From NCBI GenBank assembly GCA_020630435.1, contig JAHDBJ010000012.1, positions 1-64,000 on the forward strand: a stretch of DNA of 64,000 nt, in the 5' to 3' direction. Below are positions 54,831 through 63,907 of this stretch, one piece after another. Position 1 is the stretch's first letter; each line of letters opens with the position of its first letter. Below the pieces are notes generated by a model. That model ran no database searches and was not told where the DNA came from. It saw nothing but the letters and a program-made list of their open reading frames with translations. The DNA comes from Saprospiraceae bacterium (GTDB lineage: Bacteria > Bacteroidota > Bacteroidia > Chitinophagales > Saprospiraceae). A program made the translations under genes and the position numbers.

Positions 54831-55859
54831 ATGGAAATGAAAGATTTTAAGCCAAAATCTTTTTGGCAAAGACCAGAAGGAACAACAGGTGCTATAATAG
54901 GACTTGGACTAATTGCTGGTGCGGGATATTTACTATACAGTTCAGGAGCGTTAATTGCCACGATTTTAGCAAGTACACTTTATACAGGAATTATGCTAAT
55001 GGCATTAGCTGCGCTGGTATATATGGTGCTTGATCCTAAAATGCGAAATCTAGTTTGGTATATGTACAAAAGTGTCATGCGTTGGATAACTGGATTGTTT
55101 GTACAAATAGACCCTATTGGCATACTGAAATCTTATGTGGATGATTTGAAAGGTAATCTCCGGAAGATGAATAAGCAGATAGGTATTCTAAGAGGACAAA
55201 TGCACAAACTCAACGAAATTATTAAAAATAATAAACGAGAGATTGAGAGTAATTTATCTTTAGCAAGTAAAGCCAAAGACAAAAATAAAAAAGCCATTAT
55301 GGTGCTAAAGTCCAGAAAAGCTGGACGCTTAAAGGAATCCAATATGCGCTTGGAGGATTTATATAAAAAAATGGAAGTACTATATAGAGTATTGACAAAG
55401 ATGTATGAAAACTCTGAAGTATTGTTGGAAGACATTAAGGATCAGGTCATGGTCAAAGAACAAGAACGTAAGGCGATAATGGCAAGTCATTCGGCTATGA
55501 AATCGGCGATGACTGTCATATCAGGTGATAAAGATAAAAGAGCGATGTTTGATATGGCACTAGAAGCGATTGCAGAGGATGTCAGTCAAAAAGTAGGAGA
55601 AATGGAACGGTTTATGGAAATGTCTTCAAGTTTCATGGATTCTGTAGACTTACAAAATGGTGTATTCGAAGAAGAAGGATTGAAAATGCTAGAAAAATGG
55701 GAAAAAGAGGGAGTTTCTTTAATCTTAGGAGAGGAAAAAAATACCCTTTTATTAGATGCTGAAGACGATACCAATGTACTGGATTTGAATCAACCTGTTA
55801 AAGAGAAAGTCAGAGCAGATAATCATAAAAATCAATACGACAATCTATTTGACTTTTAA
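54831..55859 (+). CDS. Membrane-anchored PspA-like coiled-coil protein
   Basis: 342 aa. Two membrane helices near the N-terminus (about 20-38 and 43-66) are followed by a helical core (about 90-270) in which DPIGILKSYVDDLKGNLRKM, the alternating helix-turn pattern and a C-terminal MERFMEMSSSFM resemble PspA/IM30 (ESCRT-III fold) proteins. The tail is acidic and ends in an aromatic DNLFDF. Ordinary PspA has no membrane helices. It may form or tether membrane-bound polymers on the cytoplasmic side. Relationship to PspA is judged by eye. Confidence 0.65.
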   Translation: MEMKDFKPKSFWQRPEGTTGAIIGLGLIAGAGYLLYSSGALIATILASTLYTGIMLMALAALVYMVLDPKMRNLVWYMYKSVMRWITGLFVQIDPIGILKSYVDDLKGNLRKMNKQIGILRGQMHKLNEIIKNNKREIESNLSLASKAKDKNKKAIMVLKSRKAGRLKESNMRLEDLYKKMEVLYRVLTKMYENSEVLLEDIKDQVMVKEQERKAIMASHSAMKSAMTVISGDKDKRAMFDMALEAIAEDVSQKVGEMERFMEMSSSFMDSVDLQNGVFEEEGLKMLEKWEKEGVSLILGEEKNTLLLDAEDDTNVLDLNQPVKEKVRADNHKNQYDNLFDF

Positions 55860-55883
55860 GAATAAAAAAGAAAATTTTCAATT

Positions 55884-55918
55884 AAAGGTACTTGTCTCGA
55901 TTCAAGTATCTTTTCTTT
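55884..55918 (+). terminator. Hairpin between the PspA-like and SBP-OmpA genes
   Basis: An 11-bp stem, aaaggtacttg (55884-55894) / caagtatcttt (55903-55913), with a following ttctttat. It could separate or attenuate transcripts inside the cluster. It is 24 bp past the PspA-like stop. Confidence 0.65.
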
Positions 55919-55946
55919 ATATTAAATACCTTTCAATTTTTTTAAA

Positions 55947-57545
55947 ATGGCAAGAAGACTAACAACTTTTTCAAAGTTATTGATTACTGTATTAATCGTT
56001 GGAGCATTATTTTGGGGATTTATGCAACTCAAAAAACAAGGTACCTTTGACGGTTTAAATAATAATTCAGATACTACGGATGTAGTCGATAATAGTAACT
56101 CAAATAATAATAGCAACAACTCAAACACCACTACCAATTCTAATACCTCTTCAAGTGGAGATGCGGATATTAAGGTTCAAATATTTACATGGGGAGGATA
56201 CGCTCCAGGTTTATATTTTAATGAAGGAGCAGAAGCATCTACAAAATCAAGGTTTTACAAGGATTATGGACTTAAAGTAGAATTTATACTAATTGATGAT
56301 TTTGATGGTTCTAGAAATGCTTGGATTGCGGATGAAGTAGATTTACTAGGGCAAGAAGTGACCGCCATGAATACAGAAATGGAAAAACTAGGAAAGTACA
56401 ATCCTAAAATTCCAATGCAAGTCGATTGGTCTAGAGGAGGAGATGCAGTAATTGTACGTCGAGAAATCAAAACTGTAAATGATCTTCGTGGACAAAAAGT
56501 GGCTTATGCCCCTTTTACACCTTCTGAGACGTTTTTAATATTTATGTTAGAATCAGCAGGGATGACGATCAAAGATATCACACCAGTTGAAGTACAAAAT
56601 CCTATTGATGCAGCTACTGCATTTAAGGGAGGAAAGGTTGCTGCAGCCGTTGTTTGGAGTCCTGATGATATAATTGCAACCAGAGATGTACCAGGTTCTA
56701 GAGTATTGCAAACAACTAGAGAAGCCTCTAACATTATTGCTGACGTTTTCATGGTAAAAGATAAATTTATCAGAAATAATAGAGAAAAAATGCACCAATT
56801 CTACGAAGGGTGGATGAAAGCAGCAGCAGAGATTAATACGAATAAATCGAATAAGGAAAAAGCAGCAAGAATACTAGGTCAAACAACAGGTTTACCAACT
56901 GCTGATGCAATGGGGATGATTGATAATGTCTATTTTACAACACATGGTGATAATTTAAATTTCTTTGGTCAAAACCCTAACTTTAAAGGTATGAAAGCAG
57001 AAGCACTTTATACCAAAATGGGAAGAGAATTTGAAAAACTTAATAGGGCACCTACCAATCGTCCTACATGGCGCCAGATGGCATATACAGGAGCAATTTC
57101 TTCGGCTGAATTATCAGGAGGAACGCACAATGCTGAAGGTCAAAAAGACTTTAAACCAGTTACAGAAAAAGTAAAATCACTTCCAGCAATTGCTACCAAA
57201 CCTGTAACCATCAATTTCCCTACAGGAAAATTCCAGTTAAGTGAAAATGCTAAAACAATCATTGATTTACAGTTTGCTGAAATTGCTCGTTCTTATGCAA
57301 ATACAAGAATTAGAATTGAAGGCAATACAGATAATGTGGGGTCAAGAGCTAACAACAAGTCCTTATCTCTTAAAAGAGCCAATGCTGTTGCTAAATATCT
57401 GAAAGAACAATATCAAATGAGCCCTAATAGATTGATTGTCGTAGGAAATGGCCCAGATAAGCCTGTCGCTGGCTGTGAAGATAATGCTAGTTCTGATTGT
57501 AAAGCTAAAAATAGAAGAACGGACTTCCAACTGGTAGCGGAATAA
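55947..57545 (+). CDS. Inner-membrane-anchored solute-binding domain fused to OmpA domain
   Basis: 532 aa. An uncleaved N-terminal helix (about 9-28) and a Ser/Asn linker precede a periplasmic binding domain of the NitT/TauT type (about 72-380) with IFTWGGYAPGLYFNEGAEA, VNDLRGQKVAYAPFTPSETFLIFMLESAG, VAAAVVWSPDD. The C-terminal OmpA-like domain (about 415-532) carries the peptidoglycan-contacting TDNVGSRANNKSLSLKRANAVAKYL. It bridges the inner membrane and the cell wall. Proteins with this fusion exist in databases as phosphate ABC SBP/OmpA, though the ligand is not established. Its own terminator follows. Confidence 0.82.
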   Translation: MARRLTTFSKLLITVLIVGALFWGFMQLKKQGTFDGLNNNSDTTDVVDNSNSNNNSNNSNTTTNSNTSSSGDADIKVQIFTWGGYAPGLYFNEGAEASTKSRFYKDYGLKVEFILIDDFDGSRNAWIADEVDLLGQEVTAMNTEMEKLGKYNPKIPMQVDWSRGGDAVIVRREIKTVNDLRGQKVAYAPFTPSETFLIFMLESAGMTIKDITPVEVQNPIDAATAFKGGKVAAAVVWSPDDIIATRDVPGSRVLQTTREASNIIADVFMVKDKFIRNNREKMHQFYEGWMKAAAEINTNKSNKEKAARILGQTTGLPTADAMGMIDNVYFTTHGDNLNFFGQNPNFKGMKAEALYTKMGREFEKLNRAPTNRPTWRQMAYTGAISSAELSGGTHNAEGQKDFKPVTEKVKSLPAIATKPVTINFPTGKFQLSENAKTIIDLQFAEIARSYANTRIRIEGNTDNVGSRANNKSLSLKRANAVAKYLKEQYQMSPNRLIVVGNGPDKPVAGCEDNASSDCKAKNRRTDFQLVAE

Positions 57546-57571
57546 CTTCACGCATCAAAAGAAATTTTAGG

Positions 57572-57612
57572 AAAATCGATTGTTATATTTTATATAGCAG
57601 TCGATTTTTTGG
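57572..57612 (+). terminator. Terminator after the SBP-OmpA gene
   Basis: The 8-bp stem aaaatcga (57572-57579) / tcgatttt (57601-57608) with inner A/T pairs (tgttata with tatagca) forms a long hairpin followed by tt. It separates this gene from the two following ones. Confidence 0.7.
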
Positions 57613-57695
57613 GGCAAGTGGTTACATATTGTCCTCAAAGTATATTTACTATATAGAGAATATTTTTTATTAACTATCATTAACCTAAATCAAGC

Positions 57696-58886
57696 ATGAA
57701 AAAAATTAGCTTATTAGTAGTATTGACCTCTATTTTATTAAATGTATCAGCTCAAATAGATTTTGAAAAAGGATACTACATCAATAATAATGATGAAAGA
57801 GTGGAATGTTGGATCAAAAACGTGGATTGGAAAAATAATCCTAAGAATTTCAAATACAAACTTTCTTCAAATGGAGAAACCCTAGAAAATAATATCAGAC
57901 AAGTAAAAGAATTTGGAGTTGATAGCACACTTAAATATATAAGGTTTGAAGGTAATGTAGATACATCGGGAGTTAAAACAAATCATTTAAGTTACCAACG
58001 AAAGCCAGAATATAAAAAAGATATACTTTTTTTGAAAGTCCTAGTAGAAGGCGAGGCACAGCTTTATAAATATGAAAAGGATCTAATCACTAAGTTTTTC
58101 TTTAAACAAGGAAATAATAAAATTGAAGAACTTATTTACAAAAAGTATATTAGAGAAACAAATGGAATACGAAAAAATAATGCTTTCAGACAACAACTCA
58201 AAAATGGATTAGTATGTGAAGGTATTGTGAAAGATTTTTTGGATAACTTAACATATAATCATAAAGAGCTTATCACGGTATTTAGAACATATAATCTATG
58301 TAAAAATCCAAATACTTTAAATATTTTAGTACCCTATCCAAGTGAAAAACTACTCAATATTTCTATTCGACCTGGTATCAGTTATTCGGACTTATCTTTA
58401 TTGATAGGAGGCATTCAAGTAGTAGACTTTGGACCACAGATTGGTGTACGCTTAGGAGCTGAATTTGAATTTATTTTCAATTTTAATCGAAATAAATGGG
58501 CTGCTATAGTTGAACCCGCCGTACATTATTATAAAAATGAATCCGTATTTGGTAGCCAAGAAGATCCTATTGATGTAAACCATATCTCTCTAGAAATCCC
58601 GATTGGGCTACGACATTATTTTTTTTTAAATGAAAAAAATAAAATTTATATCAATGCATTATATGTATTTGATTTACCTGTCAGTTCCAAAGTTGATGTC
58701 GCAGATATAAACCTAGAAGGAGGACTTAGTACTAGCCAATCATTCGGAATAGGTTATTCTTTTAAAGATAAATTTGAACTCGAAGCCAGATATGGTACAG
58801 TAAGAGATTTTCATAAAAAAATATATACTCTATGGAGAGCAGATTATTCTATTGTGGAGTTAATATTTGGATATAGGCTTTATTAA
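57696..58886 (+). CDS. Hypothetical outer-membrane barrel protein (PorT-like)
   Basis: 396 aa with signal peptide (1-20, ending VSAQ). The N-terminal part (21-215) is a globular domain with INNNDERVECWIKNVDWKNNP; the C-terminal half (220-396) has amphipathic strands of a beta-barrel and ends on an aromatic strand (ELIFGYRLY). No enzymatic motif. Located between two parts of the SBP-OmpA/permease cluster but with its own flanking terminator, so involvement is unclear. Confidence 0.72.
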   Translation: MKKISLLVVLTSILLNVSAQIDFEKGYYINNNDERVECWIKNVDWKNNPKNFKYKLSSNGETLENNIRQVKEFGVDSTLKYIRFEGNVDTSGVKTNHLSYQRKPEYKKDILFLKVLVEGEAQLYKYEKDLITKFFFKQGNNKIEELIYKKYIRETNGIRKNNAFRQQLKNGLVCEGIVKDFLDNLTYNHKELITVFRTYNLCKNPNTLNILVPYPSEKLLNISIRPGISYSDLSLLIGGIQVVDFGPQIGVRLGAEFEFIFNFNRNKWAAIVEPAVHYYKNESVFGSQEDPIDVNHISLEIPIGLRHYFFLNEKNKIYINALYVFDLPVSSKVDVADINLEGGLSTSQSFGIGYSFKDKFELEARYGTVRDFHKKIYTLWRADYSIVELIFGYRLY

Positions 58887-58962
58887 ACTGTAACCAAACT
58901 ACCATGTCCCGTTAGGTTAATTGAAGAATTATAGATTTATAACAATTAATCAAACAACAAAA

Positions 58963-59322
58963 ATGGAAAAATTTTTAGTATTCTTACTACTATTTATTCT
59001 AGGATGTGAAAGTGAACCTAAATACCTTGATTCAGATTTAGTCGGCATTTGGAAAAGCATTGAATGGAGAGATATTACGAATGATAAAGAGATAAATATT
59101 AAAGTAAAATTTGAATTTGAACCAGAAAATAGATACTTAGGAGCGTACAATAAATCATTTGAAAAAGGAGAATACTGGGTGTCAGGAGTATATTTATATA
59201 CCATAGAAGATGGAAAAGCAGAAAAAAAAGTGAAAATAGAAAAGTTAAGCAAGGACACGTTAATACTAGGTATGAATCGAGCTGGGGTATTAGAACAAAT
59301 AAAATTGATCAGAAGGAAATAA
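58963..59322 (+). CDS. Small lipoprotein, lipocalin-like
   Basis: 119 aa from the ATG at 58963, chosen because it directly precedes a signal peptide with lipobox LGC (Cys14). A 14-codon extension would put polar residues before the signal peptide. Mature part is one beta-barrel-like domain (LVGIWKSIEWRD, KVKFEFEPENRYLGAYNKSFEKGEYWVSGVYLYTIEDG), like Bacteroidota lipocalin-like lipoproteins. Possibly cotranscribed with the gene before (76 bp). Confidence 0.65.
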   Translation: MEKFLVFLLLFILGCESEPKYLDSDLVGIWKSIEWRDITNDKEINIKVKFEFEPENRYLGAYNKSFEKGEYWVSGVYLYTIEDGKAEKKVKIEKLSKDTLILGMNRAGVLEQIKLIRRK

Positions 59323-59448
59323 AACCTAGATAATCTCATACAGTAAGTGCTTAAGAGTAGACGTATTCTTTTAAAAATAAATTGTCTAGTCATTCAAATA
59401 GTTGTATTTTACAATCCTATTTTGAAATATCTGTAAAAACCACAACTA

Positions 59449-60507
59449 ATGTCCTTATTTGAATTGAGAGGAACACTCAAACCATTAACTAGCACAATTT
59501 TAGGTGTTAGTGGCTTTTTATTATTAGTATTAATATGGTTTTTAGTAACAGCAGGAGCGAATCCTGTAGTTTCTTCAGGAATATTACCTTCTCCAGGACA
59601 AGTATTAAGGGCTTTTGTAGATTTATACAATGATAATGAAGTTATTAGAAATACCTGTTTGTCACTAGGACTAAACATTGCAGGTTATGTGGAAGCAATT
59701 GTGATTTCTATCCCCTTAGGTTTTGCGATAGGTCTTTTCCCCTTTTTTAGAGGTCTTTTTCAACGACCTGTCGATGCTATCCGATATGTTCCCTTAACAG
59801 CGGTTACAGGCTTATTTATTATCTGGTTTGGTTTGGGGACTGGTATGAAAGTACATTTCTTGGCTTTTGGTATCTTGATTTATCTTCTACCCATTGTTGT
59901 ACAAAGAATAGACGAAGTTCAGGACGTATACTTAAAAACGGTCTATACGCTAGGGGCGAATCCATGGCAGACCATTCGTTCTGTTTATATTCCTTCTGTT
60001 ATATCAAGGCTATCAGATGATATCCGTGTCCTTACGGCTATCTCTTGGACCTATATTATTGTGGCAGAGGGCTTTGGTAGTCAGGGTGGGCTAGGTGCAT
60101 TAATTTGGAGGGCTGGACAACGACAGGGTAGGGTGGATAAAGTTTTTGCCTTATTGATAATCATAATTCTTATCGGACTTCTACAGGATAAGATATTCCA
60201 AAAACTGGATAAAGAGTTTTTCCCTCATAAATATCAAAGTAAAGTAAAGTACGGGAAAATTGAGAAGGATAGTACTTTTGAAATGCTCCTTAATTTTGCT
60301 TTAGATATTTTGATCTGGCTCGCCTTAGCGATATACGTTGTCTTCTTAATTAATGAATTCGTACCATTTATAACGGATCAAGGCTTGCTCACCCACTTGT
60401 TCGGAGATACGGCTCCTCTTATCCATATTATAGTTCTAGGCGTTATTATTTATAAAATAAAGAACCTTATTGTTAAAAGACAAACAGCAACTCCTGTAGT
60501 GACTTAA
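59449..60507 (+). CDS. ABC transporter permease with C-terminal membrane extension
   Basis: 352 aa. The first 265 residues are a NitT/TauT-type permease: FLLLVLIWFLVTAGANPVVSSGILPSPGQVLRAF, then the EAA-type loop VYTLGANPWQTIRSVYIPSVISRLSDDIRVLTAISW. After residue 280 come two or three extra hydrophobic segments (LNFALDILIWLALAIYVVFLI and LIHIIVLGVIIYKIKNLIV) absent from standard permeases of about 260 aa. No ATPase gene is adjacent. Together with the upstream SBP-OmpA gene it makes a permease-SBP pair. The transported substrate is unknown. Confidence 0.85.
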   Translation: MSLFELRGTLKPLTSTILGVSGFLLLVLIWFLVTAGANPVVSSGILPSPGQVLRAFVDLYNDNEVIRNTCLSLGLNIAGYVEAIVISIPLGFAIGLFPFFRGLFQRPVDAIRYVPLTAVTGLFIIWFGLGTGMKVHFLAFGILIYLLPIVVQRIDEVQDVYLKTVYTLGANPWQTIRSVYIPSVISRLSDDIRVLTAISWTYIIVAEGFGSQGGLGALIWRAGQRQGRVDKVFALLIIIILIGLLQDKIFQKLDKEFFPHKYQSKVKYGKIEKDSTFEMLLNFALDILIWLALAIYVVFLINEFVPFITDQGLLTHLFGDTAPLIHIIVLGVIIYKIKNLIVKRQTATPVVT

Positions 60508-60531
60508 ATAATATGCGACTGAACCCTATCC

Positions 60532-61716
60532 CTAAAACGGATCAGACCATTTTTCATCAGTGTAAATATTTTGTCCTGAAAGTGTTCTTAAAAAAGCAAC
60601 TAAATCTGCTTTTTCTTGGTTTGTTAATGCTAGATTTTGAAGACTACCCTGAGGAGCTAGCCTAGGATCAAGGTTAGGGTTGAATTGAGGAATTTGATTA
60701 TAATGATTTATGACAGATATCAAAGCATCAGAATTCCCAGCGTGCATAAATGGACCGTTGCTCGTAACGCTATTACGTACTAAATCTCTAAGACTAGGCG
60801 CCTTAGTAACGGAAAAATCCAATCCATTTTGATCAATTGTTCTTACAAAACCATTATTTCCAGAGCGAGGATCAATGTCAAATTCTGGAGCAGTATGACA
60901 ACCATTGCACCCGACACCTCCTGCAATACGTACACCATCACTATTAAACTGAGCAGGAACAATAAACAAGTGCTTTCCATTATTTTCTGCTGTCGAAAAA
61001 TTCGGGAAAGGAACGATATCTGTTTCTGTTTGTATCCTCCCCGCATCATATTTTGAATCAAACGACTGGATACTTCGTATAAATTGAGCGAGAGCATTTT
61101 GAATACGAGCTTCCGTAATGTTTGTATCTCCATATACAAAAGCAAATAATTCTTGATAATATTCTATATTTTCCAATTTGCTGATTAATGCTCCAAAATC
61201 AGGATTACCATCTTGACCACTAAATCCCATCTCAATATGATCTTGTATCGGTTGTGTCGTTTGATTTTCAAGAGAAGTGGCTCGTTCGTCCCAAAAAAAT
61301 CTACGTTCTCTAGCAAAACGACTATTGACTAAACGCATCGAATGTCGTCCTGTCGTCCCATTAACACCTTCAGAAGCAAGGGCATCATCTCCAAAAGCTA
61401 GATGTTGTTTATGACAACTTGCACAAGCAATACTATTATCGATAGATAAATTGTTATCATAAAAAAGAACCCTTCCTAAGGTTGCTCCAGCATCAGTAAT
61501 TGGATTATTAGTGGTATTATCTTTGGTAATATAATTAGGTACAGATTGACTGGCATAATTTGCTAAATTAGTCAAATCAATGTTGTTACCAAAAGTTGCT
61601 TGAATAGCATCTTGATCAACAGATACTGTAGGGGTACTATTTTGATCTTCATCACAAGCAGATATCAATATTAAAAAACAACAGGAAAAGATGAAAGAAA
61701 ATTTAAATGTATTCAT
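60532..61716 (-). CDS. Diheme cytochrome c peroxidase (lipoprotein)
   Basis: 394 aa from the ATG at 61716 (MNTFKFSFIFSC); the longer frame adds 43 residues that lack a signal-peptide pattern. Lipobox LISAC, two heme-binding CxxCH motifs (CASCHKQ and CNGCHT), and MHAGNSDALISVINHYNQIPQF with the methionine ligand region. It reduces hydrogen peroxide with electrons from a cytochrome c or copper protein, in the periplasm. MauG-like family members share this layout, so another oxidation role is possible. Convergent with the permease gene, no terminator seen. Confidence 0.9.
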   Translation of the reverse strand: MNTFKFSFIFSCCFLILISACDEDQNSTPTVSVDQDAIQATFGNNIDLTNLANYASQSVPNYITKDNTTNNPITDAGATLGRVLFYDNNLSIDNSIACASCHKQHLAFGDDALASEGVNGTTGRHSMRLVNSRFARERRFFWDERATSLENQTTQPIQDHIEMGFSGQDGNPDFGALISKLENIEYYQELFAFVYGDTNITEARIQNALAQFIRSIQSFDSKYDAGRIQTETDIVPFPNFSTAENNGKHLFIVPAQFNSDGVRIAGGVGCNGCHTAPEFDIDPRSGNNGFVRTIDQNGLDFSVTKAPSLRDLVRNSVTSNGPFMHAGNSDALISVINHYNQIPQFNPNLDPRLAPQGSLQNLALTNQEKADLVAFLRTLSGQNIYTDEKWSDPF

Positions 61717-61893
61717 AATAGCTGTTAAAAGATAAAATAATAGTTTCTTAAAAAACTTTGCTTTTTGTAATTTATTATTGTATATAATGTTTTTATTAAA
61801 GATAAGATAAAATTTAATTCTGGATAAAACCATAAAAAGGAACATAAGTATATTTTATCTTCTCTTATATTTCGAGATTAGGATGTCAAATTA

Positions 61894-62547
61894 ATGATAA
61901 ATCAATATAAAACAATAGACTTTCCTGCTGAAGGATTATATAAAGAAAAAGGTAGTAAATTTATAGCTTATGCATTCCCTTTAAAACAGGAAGAAGATAT
62001 AAAATTAGCCCTAGATAAATTGAAAAAAATGCATCCTAAAGCAAGACATTTTTGCTATGCGTATCGATTAGGCTTAGATGAAAGCACTTATAGAGCCAAT
62101 GACGATGGTGAGCCCTCTGGGTCAGCAGGAAGACCTATATTAGGACAAATTGATAGTTTTGGTTTAACCAATAGCTTAATAGTTGTCGTGCGTTATTTTG
62201 GTGGCACAAAACTAGGTGTGCCAGGTCTGATAAGATCATATAAAACAAGTGCTAAAGAGGCCTTACTAAATACCAAAATTATTGAAAAAACAGTTCAAAA
62301 TTTTTATAAAATCTCTTTTGACTATAAGAGGATGAGTGATGTAATGGGGGCAATAAAATCTGCCCAGATTAATATAGTAGAACAAGTATTTGAAGAAAGT
62401 GCTTTTGTTAATGTATCAATGCCTAGAGAATTGGCAGCCCGAAAAATGCTGAAATTTAAAGCACGTTTAGAAAAAATAAGTGAAGAACAAGTAGCAGCAT
62501 TAAAAGAATTTGATGGTGTTGAAATTAAATATATAAATACAATATAG
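61894..62547 (+). CDS. YigZ/IMPACT family protein
   Basis: 217 aa. The N-terminal UPF0029 domain has KEKGSKFIAYAFPLKQEED, RHFCYAYRLG, YRANDDGEPSGSAGRPILGQI and VVVRYFGGTKLGVPGL, the family signature. A C-terminal ferredoxin-like domain (about 140-217) follows. Role in bacteria is not firmly known; some are proposed as RNA or translation regulators. Monocistronic. Confidence 0.92.
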   Translation: MINQYKTIDFPAEGLYKEKGSKFIAYAFPLKQEEDIKLALDKLKKMHPKARHFCYAYRLGLDESTYRANDDGEPSGSAGRPILGQIDSFGLTNSLIVVVRYFGGTKLGVPGLIRSYKTSAKEALLNTKIIEKTVQNFYKISFDYKRMSDVMGAIKSAQINIVEQVFEESAFVNVSMPRELAARKMLKFKARLEKISEEQVAALKEFDGVEIKYINTI

Positions 62548-62664
62548 TTTTATATGTTGTTGATTATTATAAAATTATAATTGATTTGTTTTTGTTTTTT
62601 GAAATCAAAATTTTTATCAAAATTGTGAAAAGGATAAATCATTTTTTGTTTTAATAATTTTTTT

Positions 62665-62672
62665 TACATTTG
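62665..62672 (+). promoter_or_regulatory. Candidate promoter -7 box for the DUF2795 gene
   Basis: TACATTTG, exact consensus, with a TTTG at 62645-62648, 16 bp upstream (shorter than the usual 19-21). The 5-prime UTR to the ATG at 62832 would be about 155 nt, so a leader function is possible. Confidence 0.5.
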
Positions 62673-62831
62673 CGGAAAATACGAGCAGGTAAAATATTCT
62701 AAACCTTTAAAACAATTTTATGTTGATTTTTTTAGAATAATTTTACTAAAAATGAAACTTTTTATTTTTTTTGTCGTTTTCATTCAAAAATTAATAACCA
62801 TTTCCTTTTTACCAGACAAATAAATTTTAGT

Positions 62832-63053
62832 ATGTATTGGACTTTAGAACTTGCTCACCATTTAGAAGAAGCACCTTGGCCCGCAACCAGAGATGAATTA
62901 ATAGATTACGCTATTCGTTCTGGAGCGCCGCTTGAAGTTATTGAAAACTTACAAGCAATCGAGGACGATGGTGATTTATACGATAGTATGGAAGATATAT
63001 GGCCAGACTATCCAAGCAAAGACGACTTTTTATTTAATGAAGATGAATATTAG
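62832..63053 (+). CDS. DUF2795 protein
   Basis: 73 aa. The core LEEAPWPATRDELIDYAIRSGAPLEVIENLQAIEDDGDLYDSMEDIWPDYP matches DUF2795: two short helices with a conserved Trp-Pro and an acidic end. Very acidic. Typically found as a single small gene in Bacteroidota; function unknown. It begins after a long leader with a good promoter box. Confidence 0.85.
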   Translation: MYWTLELAHHLEEAPWPATRDELIDYAIRSGAPLEVIENLQAIEDDGDLYDSMEDIWPDYPSKDDFLFNEDEY

Positions 63054-63110
63054 ATTCAAAATCTTCAAATTGTAGAACTTTTTAATAAAATCTTGACGGG
63101 TATGAGGGAA

Positions 63111-63875
63111 CTACTGGTCAAGATTTTTTTTATGTATTATAGCCTTTCCATACTTTAAATATTCAGAGTATGCAGAGATGATACTTATCATTAATCCTAT
63201 AAACCCATCTCTAAATCCCATTTTGAAAAAATAGCCTTTAACAAACCGAAAAAAAGGATTAAAGAGTAACTTAAAAAAGAGATAAACTATACTTTTCTGT
63301 TGTAATTCATGGGCTTTTATACTAGAAAATTTATTGACTTGGTTGACGTGTTGTTCTATGTTCTTTATGGTATAATGAAGTAAATCTCCTTCTAAGTGTG
63401 TAATCTCTACTGAAGGTTCTAGTATCAGATGCTCGTGAAGTGCATTGCCACCCCACTTGCCTTCAGCCTTATGCCATAGGCGTATTTTTTTATCGGGATA
63501 CCACCCATTATATTTTATCCATTTTCCACAATAATTATTGAGCCGATTCATAGAAAAGGCCTCACCTTTTTGCCATATTTTTTTCTTTTGAACTAGAGTT
63601 CTTCGTAATTCTGAACTTAGTACCTCATCAGCATCCATTGATAGGATAAAATCAAAAGCAGCTTGTTCATTGGCATAATTTTTTTGATCGGCATATCCTT
63701 GAAAGGGACGTTGTATAACCCTACATCCTAAAGCCTTACAAATCGATACTGTTTCGTCCGTAGAGTAGGAGTCAATGACAATAACTTCATCTGCGATACC
63801 CTCTAGGGATTCTACACAAGATTGTATATTTTGTGCTTCATTAAAAGTGATAATGGTGGCAGATATTTTTATCAT
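63111..63875 (-). CDS. Family 2 glycosyltransferase (WaaE/KdtX type)
   Basis: 254 aa from the ATG at 63875 (MIKISATIITFNEAQNI). A longer frame starting at 63923 would lie upstream of the promoter box at 63900-63907, so I reject that start. GT2 features: ATIITFNEAQNIQSCVESL, DEVIVIDSYSTDETVSI, and the metal-binding MDADE. The C-terminal part has one hydrophobic helix region (YLFFKLLFNPFFRFVKG). It adds a sugar to lipopolysaccharide core or another surface glycan. Acceptor unknown. Confidence 0.88.
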   Translation of the reverse strand: MIKISATIITFNEAQNIQSCVESLEGIADEVIVIDSYSTDETVSICKALGCRVIQRPFQGYADQKNYANEQAAFDFILSMDADEVLSSELRRTLVQKKKIWQKGEAFSMNRLNNYCGKWIKYNGWYPDKKIRLWHKAEGKWGGNALHEHLILEPSVEITHLEGDLLHYTIKNIEQHVNQVNKFSSIKAHELQQKSIVYLFFKLLFNPFFRFVKGYFFKMGFRDGFIGLMISIISAYSEYLKYGKAIIHKKNLDQ

Positions 63876-63899
63876 AAAAAAATAGGGAACTTCAAAGTA

Positions 63900-63907
63900 C
63901 AAAGATA
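63900..63907 (-). promoter_or_regulatory. Promoter -7 box for the glycosyltransferase
   Basis: Minus-strand TATCTTTG, exact consensus. Its position fixes the ATG at 63875 as the first one downstream. Confidence 0.55.
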
